Shown here piece after piece: positions 22,130 to 32,524 of a stretch of 37,921 nt of DNA. This DNA comes from Beroe ovata (taxonomy: Eukaryota > Ctenophora > Nuda > Beroida > Beroidae). Position numbers and translations under genes: made by a program. Positions within the stretch are counted from its first letter, which is position 1, and each line of letters begins with the position of its first letter. The stretch is taken from the NCBI GenBank assembly GCA_946803715.1, contig CAMPET010000075.1, forward strand, positions 140,643 through 178,563, in the 5' to 3' direction. The notes under the pieces were generated by a model. The model made no database searches and was not told the DNA's origin. It saw nothing but the letters and a program-made list of their open reading frames with translations.

Positions 22130-23840
22130 TCAAATGTCCTTCTTGCCCTCCTCTTCCTCTGCCTCACTGCAACTGTGTTCAGGTTCCAACAGTTTCCTCA
22201 ATTTGGGCAACCTCTCAGCCGGGAGGGTGTTGAAATAATCCAACTGGTCCTCGCTATACCGCATCCCTGAAATCAAGCTGTATCAAAAATAGCCCAACTT
22301 AATAACGTGGTGGTAATGGTGTAGAGTATTGTGAAACTGATGTCTAGGGAATGCATAAATGCCAAACTCATGTAAAGTATCCTGTGGAATATGTGAATAG
22401 GAGAAAATTCCTCTCCAAATTCGAATGAACTACAGTCGAAATGAGCCTGGGAATGCATCTCCTCATTCACCACTGCTTCGTTACCCTTCGTGAATCGTGA
22501 ATGAAGAAAATCGCCCCTGAGGCATTTCTCTGATGAGTGAGTGATGCATCACACCTGTGAAGATAATGTCTCTCCAGGCAGGGTTTTTCCAATCTCCATT
22601 AAACTGCTCTAGCAACTGTATCTTTAGCTCCTGAGTACCCACAGCATCATGAGGCGCTAGATACTGGATCGTATCATCAGTGATGTTCTTGAAAACAATA
22701 ACAGCCCGGTATCTGAGGTTGCTAATGGTCCAAAACTGGAAATTGATCAAGAGTGGAAATCCTTACTGTGCAGCATGTCAAACAAGGAATCGAAACATTG
22801 GGGTTTGGTAGTACTGGCCGTTTGTTGTAACAGAAGTTAAATGCATAAACACAGATTGCTACAGTATATTCATTAGTCATACATCTTACCCAAACCAGCC
22901 AGCATATTTAGGACTGACAGAGCATCCATACATTTTCTTATCCCAAGTCTTCTCAGTAATCTCCTCTGGGCGGTTGAAGTATGTCATGCCAGCAGCATGT
23001 CCTGCTGTGGGCATGTTTATCTTGGGCAGACGACTATTGGGCTGCAAATCCCAGTCGTATATTATGTCAACTTCCTCTTCGGGAAATAGGTCTTTAACAG
23101 CCTGTTGTCAATGTTCAAGATAAATTAGTGAGTCAGTAGAAGCCTAGGAGTAGTTGCATAGGGGAAATGCTTTAACAAAGCGACATAAGCAGTCTTAACC
23201 TTAGACATGAAGTGTTTAGTACAAGAATCAACTGGGTCAGCAGACAGTACCAGCTCTGGATCTTTCTCTTTCAGGAAGTCAGGCAATGTTTTATCAAACA
23301 TGTCAGCATTAGAGAGCACTGCTACACAAACTGATGATGACAAAAATGGTAAGACCCCAGTCCAAAGCTTTAGGTAATATCTTGAATAGTAAGAACACAA
23401 ATAAACAAGATCCTATTAATAAGCAAATTGTATATCAACTTGATCACATGGGCATATGCTTGATAGATCATTTCCCACTGTATCTTATAAATGTAGATCA
23501 GGTACACACCTGTTTTAGGAGGATAGTCAATTTTCACAACAGTTGATAAGTCATTATACCATTCCACAAGAAATGGTGCAGCATCATATCCAAATTCTTT
23601 AAGATATTGTTCAAGTTTGGTAGCAATCTGAAAAACTGATGCAGTAAACATTGTACATACACTTTTATCATTATAGTCACTTATTAGAATACAGAGGATG
23701 ATAGGTATTTTTGGTATAAGCCCCACCTTAACTGCTGTAGAGTTGGCTTTGAAATGATAATAGAGGAGAAAAGAAACAAAGACCAATGTGATGATAACAT
23801 GAACAGCAACAGATAAGTACACCCATCCAGGCAATGTCAT
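22130..23840 (-). CDS. MMACHC: Cobalamin-processing protein MMACHC (cblC), with an N-terminal membrane segment
   Basis: Six exons: 23840-23727, 23627-23510, 23321-23200, 23101-22890, 22721-22555, 22266-22130. All have GT-AG borders and join in frame to 289 residues (human 282). From exon 2 on it follows MMACHC closely: FGYDAAPFLVEWYNDL, SNADMFDKTL, DPVDSCTKHF, the segment PTAGHAAGMTYF with the His that aligns to the cobalamin-contacting His of the human protein, KYAGWFGNLRYRAV, then HDAVGTQELKIQLLEQFN and RYSEDQLDYFNTLPAERL. The family takes up cobalamin in the cytosol, removes the upper ligand (decyanation/dealkylation) and passes it to MMADHC. Odd: exon 1 adds 38 residues beginning MTLPGWVYLSVAVHVIITL, a clear hydrophobic helix not known to me in MMACHC. 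Without it the protein would have no obvious ATG before the conserved core. Confidence 0.94.
23727..23840 (-). other. N-terminal transmembrane exon of MMACHC
   Basis: A 38-codon exon preceded by an acceptor-like ttcag just 4 bases before ATG, so a non-coding first exon probably lies upstream. The hydrophobic run YLSVAVHVIITLVFVSFLLY is uncharged and about 20 residues long, followed by a basic/polar end (HFKANSTAVK), typical of a signal anchor. Phase 0 donor gtgggg joins to IATKLEQYLKE. Confidence 0.7.
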
Positions 23841-25547
23841 AACTCTGAAACATGATTGGTAAACAGAAACACAATATCGAGCTTCTAACACTGAAAATTT
23901 TAGCCTGACATAAATATATCATCTACATGATGGCTGATAAATGACGGAATAATATGTAATAATTCAAAGTCTTTTCTACAGAGTTGCATGGGCATTGGGA
24001 AATGGGCATACTGCAAACAAAATGGATATGGATTTCCTAATCAAAGTAAAGAATCTAAACTGTGAATCATCAGGATATAAGGAAGTATAGAGCACAAAAA
24101 TTAGATTACACAACTATTTTGAATTGTTCCCATTCTTATAATATCAAATTCGTAGAACAAGGTTCTGGCACTGCACACAAGGAAAATATAGCAAGGAATA
24201 TAAACAAGGAATATATTAAGATAAAATAAATAAAATAAGATGTTTATACCTGATCTGTTTATAGCCGCGCGCCTTTATCGAAGGCTTTCGAAGAAAGCTA
24301 AACAAAAAACAAGCTAGCGGCAGTATCTTGATTGCGCGGCACCGACGCGGTAAAATGAAAAAACAAAAAATGAAAACACTTCTCAAATTTTATTTGATCT
24401 CTGCTTTTGTGCTCGCACTTTCAATTTGACATTAGTTTAGCGAGCTGCGAGCGCACAAAAACGAAAATATCATATATATATAGCCCATTCGGCAAGACAT
24501 GTTATTTGTCAGACACGTTATTTGTCAGACACGTTATTTGTATTCTATATATTCAAATACTTGTTTATACCGGTTTGTTTCTAGATATTAATTGATACAA
24601 TATTCAGACAATGATATAATTTGAGACAATAATAGAGTAGTTTCATGTATCGGTGAATAATGAATTTCATTTTTTAATTTTATCACAATTTATTGATTAA
24701 TTAATCGATCCATTAACAATTAAACTTGCATGGCTTTTTGCGTGATGTCTTATAAATCTGAGAAACATTTACCATTAAAATGAAAGACGGATGGAACAAG
24801 ACTTGGGTGTTTTTGCTTAGGCTAGAATGAACGTACAAAAAATGTATCAAGGATACCATTTGCAAATAGGACAATTGCATGGGTTGATAGATATGTACTC
24901 TGCAAAGCTCTGATAGCCTGATAACATGTTTAATTGTCCCCAGCTGTTCAAAATGGGAATTTACTGGGCTGATCAATTGCTGAGGCACAGTACCCTATTG
25001 TGACTGGCTGGCAAAGCTTTATCCTGGCACTTGAGCCAAGAGAAGGTTGAGAGGTGAATCTGTAAGAACATTTGAGATAGTTAACAATGAGGTAGAATAT
25101 CAGCAGAATCTATCTAAAGTCTGTAGATGCAGGAGAAGCTTATTATCTTGCAGAAAACCGCTTGTCAAATCTTGCTATGACATATTAGTAAGATCAATGA
25201 AAATCTTATTTCTTGAAGGGGATAAATACCTCAGCAAAGAGGCGGGATTTTTGAGTGGTGGAGAGTGTCAAATCAATTTTCTAGATACTTGTCTGTGTAT
25301 CAATACTATATCTGTCTGTGTATCAATAATATAGGCATAATTCAATAAACAGTTTGAATTGTTGAGTAAATAGGTAATTCCATAATGCCATGTTAATGGT
25401 GACTAGATAACCAATTAAGTGGGTGTGGTACACTTCTCAGGACGTAATTCCATTTTTGCATCAAGTTATCTGTCCTAGTGGTTTATATTGCACATTTGTC
25501 ATCTCAGCAAAATATCAATTATGATTTCACTCCTTTCATGTAGTATT
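23841..25547. other. Divergent interval, MMACHC to MED6
   Basis: About 1.7 kb separating two genes that point away from each other. Around 24240-24480 it holds a GC-richer patch with ccgcgcgcc and gcgcggcaccgacgcgg and an imperfect palindrome (cttttgtgctcgcac against gcgagcgcacaaaaa), a plausible promoter area. The plus-strand stretch 25047-25334 is open but shows no family or splice support; part may be MED6 5'UTR. Confidence 0.45.
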
Positions 25548-26705
25548 ATGACCACTGAGAATAAATTGAGTATATCATGGAAGGAAAGCAGTTGGATTCC
25601 TCATCTGACTGCCCACAATGTTCTACCATATTTCTGCCAGAGGAGTAATCCATTTTATGACAAAACATGTAATAATGAGATTGCAAAAATGCAGCGACTG
25701 GATCCTAATCAGCTTCTCCAGATGAAAGGTAAGAGAACAGTGCTGTATGGATGTATTCTGTATTATTTTATTCAGCCTCTGTCTGACGAATATGTGATTG
25801 CAAATTGTGACACAAATTGATTTTCAAAAATCCAAATTGACTGGTATTTTTCCATGTAGTTATATGGATATCTTCAGGGATTGAGTACACACTTCTTCAT
25901 GTTGATGAGCCAAGTGACTTGATGATTATAAGGAAGCAAGAACGTCACAGCCCTTCCCATGTAGGTGTAGTCCCCAAACAACATGAAAATACATAATGGG
26001 AGAAGTTTGGTAATTGCCAGATCTTCTGCAGTAACGATTATAACACACTCAGGTAGTTCCCCTCGCAAACTTTTATGTCCTCCATGGAACCATATATCAA
26101 GCTCCTGATCTACATCATGTACTAAACTCTCGCTTGGCTGGGACTCTGCACCACCTTCAAGAGGCTCTTGACAAGACACTAAAAATGAGCAGGTACTACC
26201 TATAACAGCAAATGAAATCCTCAAGATCAACAATTTTGTCAACCGAAATTTGTAGAATTCATGCTCATTGCTTAACTGCTTATTGGCCTCATTGAACCAT
26301 TTTACCCAGGTACCATGCACACAAGGGACATTATTGGTCTTTCGATCCCCTTGAGCCGTCTCAGGAGGAAAAGCTGAGGAACGAGCCTTGCTCACAGTTT
26401 CAAAAAGAGAGGTATTTAAAAATCGATATGTCATTTGATATTGCGGACTCATATTGTGTGGGTGTAACATGGTGTAACATGGTGTAACATATAATTTTGA
26501 GAAGACAAATGACAAATGGTAGCTGCAATTAATGACGATTCCTATGATGATGATATCATTATTGAGCGATATTATCAATTTCAGTGTGGACAACCTCATT
26601 GATATTCTTACAAAGAAATACCAGCACTTCATGCTCAAGAGTGGGCCCGTTGCTCCCGGACCACAAAACAAACAGGAACAACACAAGGATGAACCTCAGA
26701 GATGA
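25548..26705 (+). CDS. MED6: Mediator subunit MED6, one internal exon missing
   Basis: Exons seen: 25548-25728, 25878-25960, 26310-26411, 26585-26705. The first holds the family signature (ISWKESSWIP, YFCQRSNPFYDKTCNNE, KMQRL), the second GIEYTLLHVDEPSDLMIIRK, the third YHAHKGHYWSF, the last VDNLIDILTKKY. The head-module subunit MED6 is needed for activator-dependent Pol II transcription. The conserved block between exon 2 and the third (the PLADYYIIAG...DEAMSY part in other animals, about 47 residues) is not present. Exon 2 ends in phase 0 while the next visible exon needs phase 2, so direct splicing would break the frame: an exon of length 3n+2 has been lost or lies outside the assembly. 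The C-terminal tail is short. Start chosen at the ATG 9 codons before ISWKESSW. Confidence 0.9.
25961..26309 (-). other. Open antisense segment where the MED6 exon should be
   Basis: The interval between MED6 exons is open on the minus strand throughout (about 115 codons; for example NEHEFYKFRLTKLLILRI, VDQELDIWFHGGHKSLRG, ELPECVIIVTAEDLAITKL). Its composition looks more coding-like than intronic, with balanced charge and hydrophobic runs. I recognise no family and find no convincing splice sites. It may be an inserted exon or retrocopy fragment, a misassembled piece, or chance. The parts that extend over the MED6 exons are just their antisense shadow. Confidence 0.3.
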
Positions 26706-26769
26706 AGTTCGAGATAGGTTGAATAATGCATTTCTTGTTGTGTAAATATCAAAATGAATAGTTCCCGTA

Positions 26770-27851
26770 TCAGTTTCTTAGGCGAGCTGACGCTTGATCT
26801 ATAGGTTTTTCATGCACTTCATGAGTTGTATCATTCTTGACATCGTGAAACAAAGTTGTGACGTCATCGTCATCACAGAGAATTTCCTCATCAAGTGAGA
26901 TCAAGTGAGCCCCATATGCCTGTCAGTATGTTTTGTCAATTACTGACAAAGTCATGGTAACTCGTGATATTTCTTCATCATTGTTCATTGTAATGTATCA
27001 TTCTTGGATACCTGTATGCGTGGGTCACTTAGATCAATGAAAATAGGGGCCTTTCCCTTCTCGACTTTGACTGCGAAATCGGCCCTGAGAATTGATGGAT
27101 CATGGAGTAGGTACAGGTACGTAGACAAGGGAGTCAGGGGGCGCATCACCCCTAACCCCCCTGGACTAATTGGACCTCTGATAAAAATTTTCAAGACCTT
27201 CACCCTTTCGACCAGAATTTAACCTCTGGCTTTAGAATGAATAGCAACCCTTGAATTGCCAACGCATTCCGTCGCAAGCATTTCTACATCACCGGTATGC
27301 ATAATGCAGTGGTGTCAGCACACAAGAAGTTGTGACGAATGAGTACCACAATCGTCACACAGCCCTGTTTTGACGTACTGGTGTCAGCGTACCTTTCCAT
27401 CGCAAGCATTCCTACGTCACCGGTATGTAGTGGTGTCAGCGACTTATGACGAATTAGTACCCCAATCGTCACACAGCTTTGTTCTGACGTACTGGTGTCA
27501 GCGTATTCCATCGCAAGCATTCCTACGTCACCAGTATGTAGTGGTGTCAGCGACTTGTGAACAATGAGCACCCCATTCGTCATACAGCCCTGTTCTGACT
27601 TCTGACGAACTGGCACGAAGGCAGGGGGCAGCGGCCCCCGCGGAATAATTGGACCTTCGATGAAAATTCACAAAAAATTCGCCCGACAGAACTTTACCTC
27701 TGGCTTCTTGGCGCTGCGCCGCCAGATCCCTTCCCGAATAAATTACCCTTGAATAAGCAACAATCATTATGTACGAATTTGTTGTAAGTTTTGCGTCCTC
27801 TTACCCGGATGCACACACTAATGCAAGTGAAATGACGAAGACAAGCTTCAT
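26770..27851 (-). CDS. Small secreted protein, 89 residues, family not recognised
   Basis: Three exons: 27851-27805, 27084-27012, 26919-26770, with good splice borders (GG|gtaaga, ctcag|GG, CAG|gtatcc, ctgacag|GC) and consistent phases (2, then 0). Exon 1 is a clean signal peptide, MKLVFVISLALVCASG, with predicted cleavage after CASG or nearby. The mature part (about 73 residues) starts ADFAVKVEKGKAPIFIDLSD and has an acidic centre (EEILCDDDDVTT), a single Cys, a sequon NDT and a basic end (ASARLRN). A single Cys and no dibasic sites argue against a disulfide toxin or a simple neuropeptide precursor; a small propeptide or matrix protein is possible. The gene ends 64 bp from the MED6 stop (convergent) and starts about 300 bp from the methyltransferase gene (divergent). 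Intron 1 is filled with repeats. Confidence 0.66.
27136..27231. repeat. Dispersed direct repeat, copy A
   Basis: Shares actaattggacct, gaaaatt/aaaaatttt, cgaccagaatttaacctctg with the copy at 27624-27710, same orientation. Lies in intron 1 of the secreted-protein gene. Confidence 0.75.
27267..27605. repeat. Three tandem copies of a 110-130 bp unit
   Basis: Each unit contains atcgcaagcattcctacgtcac, a cggtatgtagtggtgtcagcg block, gtaccccaatcgtcacacag and ctgttctgacgtactggtgtc. The unit lengths differ by small indels. The block sits exactly between the two dispersed repeat copies A and B. Confidence 0.88.
27624..27710. repeat. Dispersed direct repeat, copy B
   Basis: Partner of 27136-27231 (ataattggaccttcgatgaa, cgacagaactttacctctgg). 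Confidence 0.75.
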
Positions 27852-28148
27852 GGCACTTTTTCCAAAACACGCTTAGAGAACTGGTAGTTTTTCTTCACAC
27901 CATTGTCTGTCCTCTATTTGTATTTGAAGATTTGTTTAACTTCGATGTGCTAAATTGTGATATTGTTACTGTGATGATATAATAGCAATATAATGGTTTA
28001 CACAGGTGTTTATTTGATGTTGAAGGTGTTTATATGATGTTTTTAGATCAAATACACACTCCAATGAAGTGTGTTTTTGAACTAATCGAATAACATTTTA
28101 ATCAGGTTTATCAATATTCTTCACTCACGTTGAAAATAGCGTAGTGTC
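27852..28148. promoter_or_regulatory. Divergent promoter interval, secreted-protein gene and methyltransferase gene
   Basis: Only about 300 bp separate the two start codons on opposite strands, so regulatory sequence must be shared or interleaved. The interval is AT-rich with two near-identical copies of a tgttgaaggtgttta / tggtttacacaggtgttta-type motif around 28000-28040. No clear TATA box or named site was identified. Confidence 0.35.
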
Positions 28149-29039
28149 ATGAATCTCGCTGAAGCAAAGCAGAAGTTCTCTGAAATATTGCTCAACACTA
28201 AAGCAGAGTGCCGGGAAGACCTGATAAATTTCATTAAAAACTCTGAAGAAATCGAAGACTTTATCAACGACTCGAGAATAAACTTCTTGGAGTCAATAGC
28301 CGAAAAACTGCGATCAGTATTGCCTAATTCCGGTGTTTTGGACTCGGAGACAGTCATTAACATGGACGATCCAAAGTCGGCACATATTGACGCTTTCCTG
28401 TTTCCCGATGATGTTCTAGATGAACTATGCGATGAAGGGGTGATGAGTCGACACTATTGTCAAACTTGTGGATCGAAGAAAACTCAAAAACTCGACTTGG
28501 AGTCCCATTCATTTTCAGCGTGGGAGTTGAAGTGGTTATTCACCAAAATACTCCCTCCACTCGATAACAAAGTGATCCTCGATGTCGGTTCCAGATTGGG
28601 ATGTGTTCTTTACGGAGCATCAGAGTTCACTAAAGCTAGCAAAATCGTGGGAGTTGAAATGAACGCTGATCTTTGTGCATTACAACAATCGATAAAAGAA
28701 GAGTATCAGTATGATAAGATAGAAATTGTCCAGGCAGATATACGGAATGAGGAGCAGCTCTTGAAGTCAGCTGATGTGATCGTACTAAACAACGTTTTCG
28801 AGAATTTCCTTGCTGCGGATGACCAAGTGAAGTGTTGGGATCTGGTTTTTGGAGCGGTACGTCGCAAAGGTCAGGTACTCGTTACTGTTCCATCCCTGTT
28901 AGAATCACTCGATACCTTGGGTGGTGAGCTACCTCAGCGATGGGTAGAGGAAATTGAATGGGAATTGGATGAAGAGCTAGTTCCGGACGAATGTGATTTG
29001 GATTCGCTCAAATCGATTCATGTTTATCAGGTGTTGTGA
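28149..29039 (+). CDS. Class I SAM-dependent methyltransferase-fold protein, intronless
   Basis: A 296-residue single-exon frame. The N-terminal 75 residues look helical; residues 98-108 carry SRHYCQTCGSK, half of a possible metal site; SHSFSAWELKWLF (119-131) precedes the Rossmann core. Motif I is VILDVGSRLG (142-151), followed by an acidic end of strand 2 (VGVEMNA, Glu170), QADIR (195-199) as the adenine-side motif, and the strand-4 segment VIVLNNVFENF (210-220), where NNVFE stands where many methyltransferases have a catalytic or substrate loop. The C-terminal strand pair (GQVLVTVPSLL, SIHVYQVL) completes the fold. I recognise the general type, a widespread but little-studied eukaryotic protein, but not a gene name, and the substrate is unknown. 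Starts head to head with the small secreted-protein gene. Confidence 0.8.
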   Translation: MNLAEAKQKFSEILLNTKAECREDLINFIKNSEEIEDFINDSRINFLESIAEKLRSVLPNSGVLDSETVINMDDPKSAHIDAFLFPDDVLDELCDEGVMSRHYCQTCGSKKTQKLDLESHSFSAWELKWLFTKILPPLDNKVILDVGSRLGCVLYGASEFTKASKIVGVEMNADLCALQQSIKEEYQYDKIEIVQADIRNEEQLLKSADVIVLNNVFENFLAADDQVKCWDLVFGAVRRKGQVLVTVPSLLESLDTLGGELPQRWVEEIEWELDEELVPDECDLDSLKSIHVYQVL

Positions 29040-29468
29040 AGTGGTGTTATGGTGACTCAGGGTTTTTTAACTTGAACGTCGTTTATTTATTTCAACTGGA
29101 GTTCTATTATTATACATCTCGAGGATTTCTGAGTGTAAAATAGTACACGCATTTGAATCATAACCTATCAGTGGGGAAAGCGATCGGTCACAAAATTAAA
29201 CACGTTTTTGTGTTATTTCGCGTAGCGCGCAATCAATTGGTAACATACAGGCAATTTATTGTTTTCTCTGAAAACGTCACGCGCGCAGTACATACGCGCC
29301 GCGCACATTATTGCAACTTTTGCATGTAGTTTTAGATCAGCAAGTTCATTTGAAACTGAGATTTTCGATCATCCAAATTGCTGCATAATATAAGATTTGA
29401 TATTTCATCGTTAATAATGTCAAAATTAGCACCCCTTAACATGACAAATGTTAATTTTAGGCGACACT
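29040..29468. other. Interval upstream of SEC63
   Basis: Holds the 3' flank of the methyltransferase gene and the SEC63 promoter region. CpG-containing words (cgcgtagcgcgc, acgtcacgcgcgc, acgcgccgcgcac) cluster at 29218-29306, unlike the flanks, which suits a promoter. An acceptor-like ttaattttag ends at 29460. Confidence 0.45.
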
Positions 29469-32364
29469 ATGGCGATGCAGTTTGAGTACGATGAAACAGG
29501 CTCCACTTTCTACTACTTCATGCTGGCCTTTCTTCTCATTGTCTTTGTACCCCTGACTTACTATATCTGGCCGTTCTACGCTGATCCTCGCACAAAACGG
29601 CGTACAGTTCCCTGTTCCTGTAGCCGATGTGTTGAGAAATCGTCAGCTCTCAAAGCGAAACGCAAGAACACTGGTATCCGAGTTATAAAAGGTATGGTGA
29701 TAGTCTTAGGCTGGAGTGCCGTAGCGTACTTTGCTTATAAAGCCTCGACAACGGAGAATACTCATGTCGAGTACAATCCCTTTGTCATACTGGGTGTAGA
29801 CCCGGCTGCTACGACTAAAGAGATAAAGAAAGCGTACAAAGCACTCTCGCTAGTACATCACCCTGATAAGGGGGGAGACGAGCAGATGTTTGTACAGATT
29901 AACAAGGCTTACCAAGCGCTCACAGACGATATTACCCGTCAGAATTGGATTGATCATGGTAACCCCGATGGGCCGCAAGCCATGCAATTTGGAATAGCGT
30001 TACCGTCCTGGATAGTTGATAAGAATAACTCTATCTTCGTATTGGGTCTATATGTAGCCGTTTTCATGCTTCTCCTACCCATAGCAGTGGGCACGTGGTG
30101 GTATCGGTCAATCAAATACTCCGCTGATGATATTCTCCTGCACACCACTCAGTTGTACCTCAGTTTCTTCTCGAAGAATTGTCTCCATAACATCAGTAAG
30201 TGCATCATGATCTTGTGCTCGGCGTTCGAGTTCGAGAAGTCTCAGAATAAGGAGGTGAAGGAGCGGGAGTCGGACAATATCCAGATCCCGATGTTGATGA
30301 AGGAGTGTAAGCAGCTACATGAGAAAACCCCCATACCTCCATTCAAATATCTATATAGCATCAAGGCTCGGACACTGTTCCACTCGTATTGTAATAGATC
30401 GACCAAACTTAATGAAGAAAACCTTGTTGATATCAGCCTCATAATCAAGAAATTACCGGCTCTTATCAGCGAAGCACTTAACATATGCTTTCAACTCATA
30501 TACTTCTCTAAACGACAGAAAAACGTGTCAGCACCCAACGTTCAAACGTTTGAAAACCTCATTAAAATCAACGTGATGGCAATCCAAGCAACTTGGGATA
30601 ACAAGTCACCACTCCTCCAGCTACCTCACTTTGAGGAGGAAATGGTGAAATATTTCTCCACCAAGCGGAGCAACGTGAAGTCTCTGCTCCAGTTTGCCCA
30701 ACTGTCCGAGGCCGACAGGAGGAGCAGACTCAGGATGCTTGGGGAGGAGGAGTACGATAATATGATGAGAGTCCTGTGGGCAATGCCGTACATCGATATG
30801 GATGTCAAGAGTGAGGTATGATGCCGGGATGTCTTTCGACTCAGTTCACCCGGTGTTGATTAGAAAATGAAGAGTGTAATTACTCTCTCCTCAGAGTCTA
30901 ATTACTGTCTGTCCTCAGAGTGTTATAACTGTCTCCTCAAAGTGTAATAATTACTCTCTGTGCAGGTCCTGGATGACGAACACACGATGACTATCAGCTC
31001 CGGATCGATAGTCACTGTCACGTGCTTCTTAGAGCGGAAATCACTCAGGTAAGTTATTGTTCAAACATTTCAAGAGTGAGAAACTACGTGAAATTTGTTG
31101 ACAGGAGAGGGCCTTACACCTGTAGGGTAACCGCTGATGATTCACAGTTTAGATTCTTCCCTCTCTTATGCCTATCCTTGGATTAGAAAATCGATATCCA
31201 GTATTTTGCTATGTGTGCAGTATACCCATACACCTCTATAGATAAGACTTTGGATTGCGAATACGGGTTTCTATTAGGAATAGGGGACTCCCTATAAGGG
31301 GGCCTCCAATTTTCATCATTCATTATTCATTCCATACTTCAGGGATGTTGTAGATGTCGTAGAAGACATCAAAGAGCCTGTTTTAGCTCTCAAATTCGAA
31401 GAAGAGAAGGAACCGAAGAAGAAATCGTGGCAGAAGCAGGCAAAGAAACAGAAAACCGTTCAGAAGAAGAAGAAAGCAGCACCGAAGAAGAAACAAAAGT
31501 TGGAGGACAATAAGGAAAACGAAAGTAAATTCGACGGACCCAAAATCAGGGCCTAGCTTATAAATCAAATCCTAGTGAACCGTGTAAAATGGGAGTTCAA
31601 TAACTGTGTGAATATCAGGTGAAGATGCCGGTGAGAAGCAGCTCACAAAACAAGGGGCGGAGGAAGCAGACGATGAGGATGAGAGTGATGGGGAAATGGA
31701 CGAGAAGTCAGATGATAACGAGGACAGGTAAGACCTAGGAGGATACTGTCCTTGACATGAACTGTTTTGTGCCCCCTCTCCCTAATCCATGATCTGTGAG
31801 TATTACATCATCATTGCGTTAACCATTGTCGACATCTTCAGGTCTGAGGACGATAACGAGTCAGAGTACGAGGAAGAGCCTCCTGAACGCGGAAACCAAG
31901 ATATGGACGATGATGAAGAGTGGAAATCACTCCAACAGGAGATGTCCAAGAAGAAGCAACAGTCGAGCGAGGAATGTGAATCACACCCTGTCCACTGTCC
32001 ATATTTCCCTGTGGACAAGGAGGAGGGCTGGTGGATCTTCATTGCGGACAGGAAAACGGGCGAGATCATTACCCCTCCCAAATATGTCGCGGGACTCAAA
32101 GACGAGCAGGAGGTTATCCTGAAATTCCAGGCCCCCGAGGTCCTGGGACACCACAAGTTCAATGTCATTCTCAAGAGTGACTGTTACATTAACTGTGAGA
32201 AGGAGGTCCTACTAAAGCTCTTCGTGGAGAAGGCTATTGAGACGAAGGCTGTGAAGCAGTGGGAAAACATCTCGGATTCTGAGGAAAGTGACAGTTTGAC
32301 AGAGGAAGAGAATGAGGAGAGTGAGTGTACTAATTCAGAGGACGAGGCAGAGGACAGTCAATGA
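29469..32364 (+). CDS. SEC63: ER translocation protein SEC63
   Basis: Five exons: 29469-30815, 30966-31048, 31343-31524, 31619-31727, 31842-32364, all GT-AG and in phase, giving 747 residues (human 760). Order: short lumenal N-terminus, MAMQFEYDETGSTFYYF; TM1 about 14-36; TM2 about 73-92; a lumenal J-domain about 101-165 with an intact HPD (131-133) in LVHHPDKGGDEQM; TM3 about 188-212 (LPIAVGTWWYRSIKYS); Brl/SEC63 helical domain (SPLLQLPHFEEE, YIDMDVKSE); the VLDDEHTMTISSGSIVTV fibronectin-like part; a Lys-rich then acidic linker; a C-terminal domain with HPVHCPYFPVDKEEGWW; and an acidic tail. SEC63 recruits BiP to the SEC61 channel. The ATG at 29469 is chosen over one 21 bp upstream because MAMQFEYD aligns with the family start; the stretch just before it (ttaattttag) looks like an acceptor, so a 5'UTR intron or trans-splice site is likely. 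Confidence 0.97.
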
Positions 32365-32524
32365 TAATTGCCATGGTGATCAGTAATTGGAGTTAAATCA
32401 TGGATTAGACATGATTAGATGTTCATTTCTTAGTTCATTTGAATCTTTCATTTACAAGGCTCCTGTTTAAAACAAGGCGTTCTTTTCACTCGCCTGAGAA
32501 CAGAACGGTGACTTTGTCCTCAAA

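Noticed and set aside
24407-24600. Short leader-like plus-strand peptide near 24355-24430
   Set aside because: Low-complexity A/T-rich start, stops after about 25 codons, no downstream exon.
26412-26686. Upstream part of the long minus-strand frame over MED6
   Set aside because: It is antisense to MED6 exons and intron; only the 25961-26309 part is not explained that way.
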